62,267 nt of DNA from a virus: the IMG/VR virus record IMGVR_UViG_3300023210_000034, positions 1 to 62,267 of that record. One strand, written 5' to 3'. Shown piece after piece: positions 56,213 to 62,267 of this stretch (the stretch's first letter is position 1; each line of letters begins with the position of its first letter). The notes beneath the pieces are model-generated. The model was not told the DNA's origin and ran no database searches. It was given only the letters and a program-made list of their open reading frames with translations. The position numbers were made by a program, and so were the translations under genes.

Positions 56213-59200
56213 TGGTAGTATCCTTTGTGTTCTTGTATTTAGGTGTTTTGGCCTTCTTCGGAGCATTACCACGTCGTTGTGGGTTAGCATACACTGATGC
56301 CTTGGGGTCGCCAGCACCTAATGCCATATCGCCCCCAGTAGCTATGCTGCCGGTAGACATACCACCAGCGGTCTCTGATACATCAGTTTTACTATCATCG
56401 TTGATTTTTTGGTTGATATAATCTTTTACAGCTTTAATACTGTTGAAATGACTTTTACCTGAATTAGAGTCTCGATTATCCATCCAATATCCACCACGTT
56501 TCTGACCTCTCCGTGCTCCACCGCCATTAGGGTAATATTTCATACCTTTATATGTTAATGTAACTTCGTTGACAACAGAAACGTTCTCTGTGACTTCGGC
56601 TTTCTTCTTATTCCATGCTTCACGGATGCTTGCTGATGCCTTACGTGCTGCCGAACGTACACCTTTTTTACGAGAAGTCTTTAACTTCTTGGTTTTGGAC
56701 CGGATTTTGGTCTTCAGCTTATGTTCAGGGAGTGTTTGAACATCATCGGCTAGGTATTGCTCTGCCTTTTCTCGGGCGTTAGTGTATTCTTTTAGGTACG
56801 ATTCAGATATGCTTTCTTGAATGTCGTTCAATTCTTTGAGTGTTTTCTGTAGTTCAGTATCGTGATCCATAATGTTATCTCCTGTGATGTTCTCTTCGAC
56901 TTTTTTAAGACGGTCGTAATAGTCTGGAAATTCAGCGAGGTGATCTCTTGCGATCTCACTAGCTAGTGTTTCGTTCTCTGTGTGTTCTTTTTCTACATTG
57001 ATGCCCTTCAAGAGTTGTTGTCTGATTTGTTTGATAGGCACATCGTGCATCTTTGCGATTTGTTGAACACTTGGTGTTTGTGGACCCATTTGATCTTCGG
57101 TCACCAACTTCTTGGATGTAGCGATCAAAGTCGTGCCGTATCCCGCCTTGTTGTAATCATCACGCTCTTGGCGGTATGATTTATTGGCTTTACGCATTAA
57201 CTTGATAGCATCTTCTTCGGACATTCTCCCCGCACCAACTTCAGTATTCAACATAGCTTCATATGCCCAGATGTCATCTTCGATGTCCATCCCATCGGAA
57301 TTATCGTGGCGATCAGGTTCAGAATACACTTCATCATGTGCGCCATGTAAATGCCCATCTGGTCCAATCTCGACATTCTGGAATCGGTTGTTCTTTTTAC
57401 CAAGACGATAGGAATACACATTGATTCCTCGTGTCTTGAACAGCTTCGCCCACGCTTTGGCTGAACCGGGTGTTTGTGTTTTGTCTGATTGTAGGGTGTA
57501 TCCAAGTTTTTCAATACAGAATTTGTACAGTCGATACCCTAGACTCATGCCTTGGTATTCGGTGAGAACCCTAGAGTATTGGGTGATCCACGTTTTGCCT
57601 TCACGATATAGAGTGATCGCAGCTATCGGTTCATGTTTTTCCGGAGTGTACAACATGATCTCCCGACGATTGTATTGTCCTCTTATATTGTTAAGAGCAA
57701 CGGGATATTTCCCTATTTTACCCACCCATTCCAAGTCATCTGGTTCGCCCCATAAACCATAACTGGTGCCTATATCATCGACCTCATGTCCCATGTCGTC
57801 TCGGTTAACTTCATCAAGCTTCTCATCGGGCATCAACTTCTTGATACGTCCCTTGAAGATTTGCTGATCGCCTTTGTCGGTTTTAGCAATAGGTTGGTTG
57901 TTCTTGTCTTTCTTGAACCCTGTGATTGTTGCTTTACGGTTCTTGAACTTTCCAACCATCATTTCGTCATCTGTTTCAAGGTCAGGCAAGCTGATCTTTT
58001 CTTCTTGGATGCCCATGCCTTTCAACATCATTTGAACTCTTGGAGCACCAAACGATCCGTTCTTCACAGATACATCAAAGTTCTTTTTGAACCAACGAAT
58101 ATCTTGTAGGAATTCACGGTTCTCTGGCTCGAACAACAACTCTCCGTCCGATGACATTTCAAGCCGTCCCATGTGTTGATATTCCAGTCCTAACTTTTTA
58201 CACATCTCTACATGAATAGCATACGCTGCATCCCACCAATAAACTTTGTTGCCTTCTTCATCATAAAATCCACGTAACTCTTTCATGGATGATTCCTGTA
58301 GATGAGATGCCAACATATTGGCTGGTGGATTAACTAGTACCTTGAGTTGGATGCCTCTGCGTGGGATGGATACGTATTCAACATATTCTAATAGTTTGGA
58401 TTCTGTAATCTCATCCTTCTTGGTAATAATATCGTCATTATCTGTTTTAGCTTGAGCCACATAACGGTCATCGTCCATCTGAATCCATTTATGCCCATAT
58501 GGGGTAGTTAAAGATTCCAACAATGGCGGAACACCACCCTTGGTGACCTTGTTGCCAAACTTCTTGGCTTGTTTCTTGGTTTCATCTGGACCAACATCGA
58601 CTGTTTGGTTTTGCTTGGTGATGATGCCAACGCCTTCGGCCACCATTCCTTTCACCCAAAGTGGTCGCCACCCCATATCTTCTTCGATATAAAACACTGT
58701 GTCAATCCATCGGTTGGCTTCCAATTCATCGCGTATGGTTTCCTCGTAATCCAATTCACCACGTGCGGATAAGAAAAGGCGATTGCGTTCCTCATAGTCG
58801 AGACCCAGTTCCTTCACCATTGCGTGATGTATCAAGAACTCCGAATCCCACCAATAAACATGGTCATCATCATAATAGCCACGCAATTCTTGGTATTCTG
58901 AATTTTTCAACATTGCTATTAATTGTCGGCTGCTGGGGTTCACATACACCTCTGCCTCTTTATTGTCTCCATGCCGGGTAACAATATGCTTCAGTTCATT
59001 TAGTGTCTCAGTGCTTTCTTGAAACTGTGCTATCTTAGAAGGTTGTTTACCAGTACGAGCGAACAACTTTACTGCCTTACGAGTTTTGACGGCAAAGCCT
59101 TCTTCCCAGCCATATCCACTATCTACTGCTATGGATTCGATATCCATGCCAGCACTGAGGGTCATTCTCAGAGCGAGTTTTATGGTATCAACCTCAATCG

Positions 59201-59963
59201 ATTGAAAATATCCATTACCTCGTTCGAGAGAAAAACGAACCCAGCCGTTGTCGTACATCAACTCAGCCGTATGGTCACATAGAACGGCCTCGGCATCGTA
59301 ATACTCTTTATGTTTATGAACCACATCAGCAGGTAATCCAAACCAGTCAGGATGCTGATGTACGAATTGAGTATGATGGGCGTTATCAACTTTTATCATC
59401 TCTTTCGGAAAGGTCGGATGAATCCAGTATTTCAGTACATCCAATCCCTCTGATACCACTTCGGTGTCTTCGGTCATCGCGCTCAATGCCCGCTTGATGT
59501 TGCCGGATAATGGCTGACGTTGGCGACCAATCTCATCACGCTCATCAGGGAATACACTTAACTCTTCATCATCAGTCATCGGAACTGCCGAAGCATCATT
59601 CCCTACTTCTGGGTTTACGCCGTCTTCCCATGGACCAAAATGCCCAGTATCCTGCATGAATGCGAATGCTTGCATTGTTTCATATCGGTGCTGTTTCTTT
59701 GAATCGATGTTTCCCAAGTCATAATAGAACTCACGGGGAAGCAGGATATCTCTGCCATTGGACTTATCGATGACACGCCACATGCCATCTATTTCAACTT
59801 CTACCCAAGCATGACCAAATCGCTGACCACTAAGTGGTCCCTGCCCAGACACAACACCGTGTACCAAGTGAACAGTATCATCTCCATGAAGATTTTGGGT
59901 GTTTGCTTCGAGCATATACTTACCTGCTGCTGCGTAACAATCACCGCCGCCATTGCGTTCCAT
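56196..59963 (-). CDS. Large multidomain protein: protease-like, repeats, GNAT, DUF5661
   Basis: The 1255-residue protein begins with a transglutaminase/papain-like arrangement: GGGDCYAAAG (Cys9), GHAWVEVE (His about 50), VIDKSNG. Two copies of a repeat follow, containing ELRGYYDDDHVYWWDSEFLIHHAMVKELGLDY-like blocks near 360-395 and 565-600. A GNAT-like domain has YQGMSLGYRLYKFCIEKLGY near 800. A DUF5661-like HTENETLASEIARDHLAEFPDYYDRL lies near 1000. The tail is basic. The mixture resembles phage proteins packaged in or ejected from virions, but this is inference. Confidence 0.65.
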   Translation of the reverse strand: MERNGGGDCYAAAGKYMLEANTQNLHGDDTVHLVHGVVSGQGPLSGQRFGHAWVEVEIDGMWRVIDKSNGRDILLPREFYYDLGNIDSKKQHRYETMQAFAFMQDTGHFGPWEDGVNPEVGNDASAVPMTDDEELSVFPDERDEIGRQRQPLSGNIKRALSAMTEDTEVVSEGLDVLKYWIHPTFPKEMIKVDNAHHTQFVHQHPDWFGLPADVVHKHKEYYDAEAVLCDHTAELMYDNGWVRFSLERGNGYFQSIEVDTIKLALRMTLSAGMDIESIAVDSGYGWEEGFAVKTRKAVKLFARTGKQPSKIAQFQESTETLNELKHIVTRHGDNKEAEVYVNPSSRQLIAMLKNSEYQELRGYYDDDHVYWWDSEFLIHHAMVKELGLDYEERNRLFLSARGELDYEETIRDELEANRWIDTVFYIEEDMGWRPLWVKGMVAEGVGIITKQNQTVDVGPDETKKQAKKFGNKVTKGGVPPLLESLTTPYGHKWIQMDDDRYVAQAKTDNDDIITKKDEITESKLLEYVEYVSIPRRGIQLKVLVNPPANMLASHLQESSMKELRGFYDEEGNKVYWWDAAYAIHVEMCKKLGLEYQHMGRLEMSSDGELLFEPENREFLQDIRWFKKNFDVSVKNGSFGAPRVQMMLKGMGIQEEKISLPDLETDDEMMVGKFKNRKATITGFKKDKNNQPIAKTDKGDQQIFKGRIKKLMPDEKLDEVNRDDMGHEVDDIGTSYGLWGEPDDLEWVGKIGKYPVALNNIRGQYNRREIMLYTPEKHEPIAAITLYREGKTWITQYSRVLTEYQGMSLGYRLYKFCIEKLGYTLQSDKTQTPGSAKAWAKLFKTRGINVYSYRLGKKNNRFQNVEIGPDGHLHGAHDEVYSEPDRHDNSDGMDIEDDIWAYEAMLNTEVGAGRMSEEDAIKLMRKANKSYRQERDDYNKAGYGTTLIATSKKLVTEDQMGPQTPSVQQIAKMHDVPIKQIRQQLLKGINVEKEHTENETLASEIARDHLAEFPDYYDRLKKVEENITGDNIMDHDTELQKTLKELNDIQESISESYLKEYTNAREKAEQYLADDVQTLPEHKLKTKIRSKTKKLKTSRKKGVRSAARKASASIREAWNKKKAEVTENVSVVNEVTLTYKGMKYYPNGGGARRGQKRGGYWMDNRDSNSGKSHFNSIKAVKDYINQKINDDSKTDVSETAGGMSTGSIATGGDMALGAGDPKASVYANPQRRGNAPKKAKTPKYKNTKDTTNGSKR

Positions 59964-59965
59964 AG

Positions 59966-62260
59966 TTAAATATCCGAGTAATCTTTACTGATGCCGCGAC
60001 TGCCGCGTCCACCTTTTCGCCTAACCTTTTCCAAATCATCAAATGCTTCGATCAATGAATCCATCATCAATTGAAGTGTTCCTTTGTCCATGAACCCTTT
60101 AGCACGACGCCAACTGTATGGGTGAACGCCAGTGGTTACTTTGACCAATTCCTTGAGCTTACCGCGAACGCTTGCCATAAGTGACTCGATGCTATAAATG
60201 CCCATACCTGCAACATACACGTGGGATTTACCAACGTTTTCGTTGTCTAGTTTGTATAGGTTCTCATGAAGTTGATTGTATTGTTTGAAACATTCGGTAA
60301 CTTCCAAGTGACGTAGCTGAGATGCAATCTTGATGATTTGATCTCCAACACGCTTGCGCATTTCTTTTTCTACCGGTTCTTTATCATTCAGCTTATCAAA
60401 TGCTTGAACAACCTTGGACAGTCGTTTGTATTGTGCCACAAGAAGACCCTTGTTACCACCGAACATCTGTCTGCCATAAAAAGGATCAGATGGTGAAATC
60501 ATATCACTTCTGCCACGCTTGCCGCTTGGCTTATGGTGTGGGTAATCAGTTTTGCGTTGAAGTGATGGCTCGACCTCGGACATAAAATCTTCATCGACGC
60601 CGACAATACTCGCGAACTTCTCTTTGGTGAAACCTCGTTCCATATCCCTTTCGAGGTTGCTTTTGCCTTCTCCGTCATGATCTTCTTGGAAGTTAATACC
60701 GCTCACGTCAAGTTCTGTGTCTGCTGTCGCATCAGGTTTTGCATGTGGGTCTGGTCCTTTGACGAAGGCTCGCATTTTGGCTTTATCATCAGGCATAAAG
60801 AAATCCTTATGTGCTTTATTATAACGGTCATTTGTCACGCTATCGACAGTGTTGATGGTGACTACTCGTGTATCCAACGACGCCGCCGTTCCCCACCAAA
60901 TTGGTGTCAATGCAGCTATTGCATCAAAGTGCCCCTCAAGAATTAGATGGGTATCATCGTCCGATTCAAAACGTATCAATTTATTTGCGAAAGCACCTTC
61001 ATAACTTTGATAATCGGCGAAGATGGCATCGTGATGACCAAATTTTGCAACATGTCTAACCGTTTTATCTGGATAAATCCAGCCGCCATATTCTTCTCTA
61101 TGAATAAGTTCACGAAGTTCATTAAGTTGCTGTTCTTGTACTGGGGTGTCCTTGCCAATACTAGATATCCATGCAATCATTTCTTTATTTTCTTCTGGCA
61201 AACGATAACTGAAGCTATTTCCGGCATATGGGTCGCCCCGTTCTTTTACTGAAATTCTCAAATGATCTGACTGTTTTGCAGTTGGCATCCATACACCACG
61301 CAATGCTTTGATATCTTCTTCGTATCCTTCCACACCAATCGAATTCTCGTTTTCTGTAATGAAGCGGATATACCCGTTATCGAACATGTAATGATACGCT
61401 CTTGGATATCCTAAGTTATCAGACATCGCGTTGGCGAGCGTTATATGTTGTTGATACGGAACATAGGTAATTTCTTTATCAGCCGCTATCCATCCACCAT
61501 AATTACTAACATCAATAAGTTCACGAAGTTCATTAAGTTGCTGTTCTTGAACATTCTCGGCGTCAGGTGTTCTAATAAATTCTCTGAGTTTTCTTTTGGC
61601 TTCCGGATCGTCTTGCATCTGGAATATAACATTTACTGATGCGTGTCGCTCTCCGCTATCTGGAACAACACTAATTCGCACCATATCAGTACGTTCGTGT
61701 GATGCCGTTGGCCACCATCTACCAAAAGTATTAACTAGTGCCGCCTTTGTGCCTTCTAAATTCAATTGAGGATTATAATCAGTTTCCACTCGAACATATC
61801 CCTCTTTAAACGCTTCTCCATAACTGGATATACCAAATGTTCTCATCATATGGCCCATATGACCATACTCTCCTACCTGCTCAATGGTTTTATCTGGGTA
61901 AATCCATGCACCGTATTCTTGTACATCAAGAGGTTCACGAAGTTCAGTGAGTTCTTCTTCACGAACATTTTCTTTATTCAATACAAATGCTCTCAGACGA
62001 CCTTTGTCCTGTGGCATCTGGAAACGATGGTTACCGTTATCGTCAAATGGTCCACTCCGTATGCCCCAGCGTGTCCCATCATCGGCTGCTAATTCAATGA
62101 AGACATCCTTTGATGTACCAGCAGTTCTCCACCAAACAGGAAGAGAGTTCTCGATAGCCTTTCTGGTGCCTTCTAGTGTAATATCGCCAAAGTTTGTGGT
62201 GAATCGAACGTGCCCATCGCCGAATGCTTCGGAAAAGGACATGTATCCTAGATTCTTCAT
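59966..62260 (-). CDS. Repeat protein with four about 125-residue units
   Basis: The 764-residue protein has four tandem units over residues about 5-500. Each runs from a YxxAFxxGxVRFxxD strand through LEGxxxAI...WWxTA and FxMPxDK to ELREL(I/L)D-x2-YGGWIYPDKT. The C-terminal 260 residues differ: a basic PHHKPSGKRGRSDMI stretch, a long helical region and RRKGGRGSRG. A stop codon lies six bases before the ATG at 62260, so the gene is complete. Repeat units suggest a structural or binding role. No family is recognised. Confidence 0.65.
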   Translation of the reverse strand: MKNLGYMSFSEAFGDGHVRFTTNFGDITLEGTRKAIENSLPVWWRTAGTSKDVFIELAADDGTRWGIRSGPFDDNGNHRFQMPQDKGRLRAFVLNKENVREEELTELREPLDVQEYGAWIYPDKTIEQVGEYGHMGHMMRTFGISSYGEAFKEGYVRVETDYNPQLNLEGTKAALVNTFGRWWPTASHERTDMVRISVVPDSGERHASVNVIFQMQDDPEAKRKLREFIRTPDAENVQEQQLNELRELIDVSNYGGWIAADKEITYVPYQQHITLANAMSDNLGYPRAYHYMFDNGYIRFITENENSIGVEGYEEDIKALRGVWMPTAKQSDHLRISVKERGDPYAGNSFSYRLPEENKEMIAWISSIGKDTPVQEQQLNELRELIHREEYGGWIYPDKTVRHVAKFGHHDAIFADYQSYEGAFANKLIRFESDDDTHLILEGHFDAIAALTPIWWGTAASLDTRVVTINTVDSVTNDRYNKAHKDFFMPDDKAKMRAFVKGPDPHAKPDATADTELDVSGINFQEDHDGEGKSNLERDMERGFTKEKFASIVGVDEDFMSEVEPSLQRKTDYPHHKPSGKRGRSDMISPSDPFYGRQMFGGNKGLLVAQYKRLSKVVQAFDKLNDKEPVEKEMRKRVGDQIIKIASQLRHLEVTECFKQYNQLHENLYKLDNENVGKSHVYVAGMGIYSIESLMASVRGKLKELVKVTTGVHPYSWRRAKGFMDKGTLQLMMDSLIEAFDDLEKVRRKGGRGSRGISKDYSDI

Positions 62261-62267
62261 GCTCTAC

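Noticed and set aside
1-62267. tRNA genes, CRISPR arrays or insertion sequences
   Set aside because: No cloverleaf with a CCA-proximal TTCGA arm, no regularly spaced repeats and no transposase motif were noticed. The direct repeats present are short tandem duplications inside or between genes.

Overview
The window looks like part of the genome of a large T4-related tailed phage, probably from a marine or other aquatic Gram-negative host. The evidence is a family B DNA polymerase next to a gp45-like sliding clamp, a DsbA-like small DNA-binding protein, a T4-type 5'-3' exonuclease/RNase H, a dCMP deaminase, thymidylate synthase and dihydrofolate reductase. Genes are packed almost without gaps and usually overlap as ATGA or TAATG, and a free-standing homing endonuclease is present. 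No tRNA, rRNA, CRISPR array or insertion sequence was recognised. Host identity cannot be read from the sequence.

Layout. Bases 1-20955 are transcribed rightwards, with one inverted gene at 13400-14317. Bases 20956-62267 are transcribed leftwards, with one inverted gene at 36789-37403, so the two blocks converge at 20955/20956. The left block opens with tandem arrays of very small, mutually overlapping paralogous genes (2-1201, 793 and 2054-3072, later 17216-18595). These alternate with large enzymes: glycosyltransferase-like proteins (1179, 3631, 14362, 15312, perhaps 8014), radical SAM enzymes (5030, 6471, 9477, 19517), a nucleotide-sugar epimerase, an SGNH hydrolase, a methyltransferase and a short-chain dehydrogenase.

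The first part of the right block (22300-31931) continues this biosynthetic theme: four more radical SAM proteins, four 2-oxoglutarate/Fe(II) oxygenase-like proteins, a possible GNAT acyltransferase and a membrane fatty-acid desaturase. In total there are eight radical SAM proteins, two of them of the cobalamin-binding type, between about 5 and 29 kb. This is the most unusual feature of the window and suggests a phage-encoded modification or biosynthetic pathway. Its substrate cannot be identified from the sequence; a glycan, lipid or peptide modification are all possible.

Bases 31931-36731 hold nucleotide metabolism (dCMP deaminase, ThyA, DHFR) mixed with small unknown proteins. Bases 37404-41637 hold a methyltransferase and a MoxR ATPase/VWA-metallopeptidase pair with recognisable promoters and a strong intrinsic terminator. 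Bases 41800-47082 hold a GIY-YIG homing endonuclease, the exonuclease, a HAD phosphatase, a possible nuclease and a HIT protein. Bases 47143-54756 hold a PcfJ-like protein, the clamp and the polymerase, plus a short gene graveyard (49755-50033) with remnants of a cytidylyltransferase, a probable homing endonuclease and a cupin. Bases 54743-62260 hold large, repeat-containing, possibly virion-associated proteins. Host-like sigma70 promoters were found only in the right block, apart from one at 14328.
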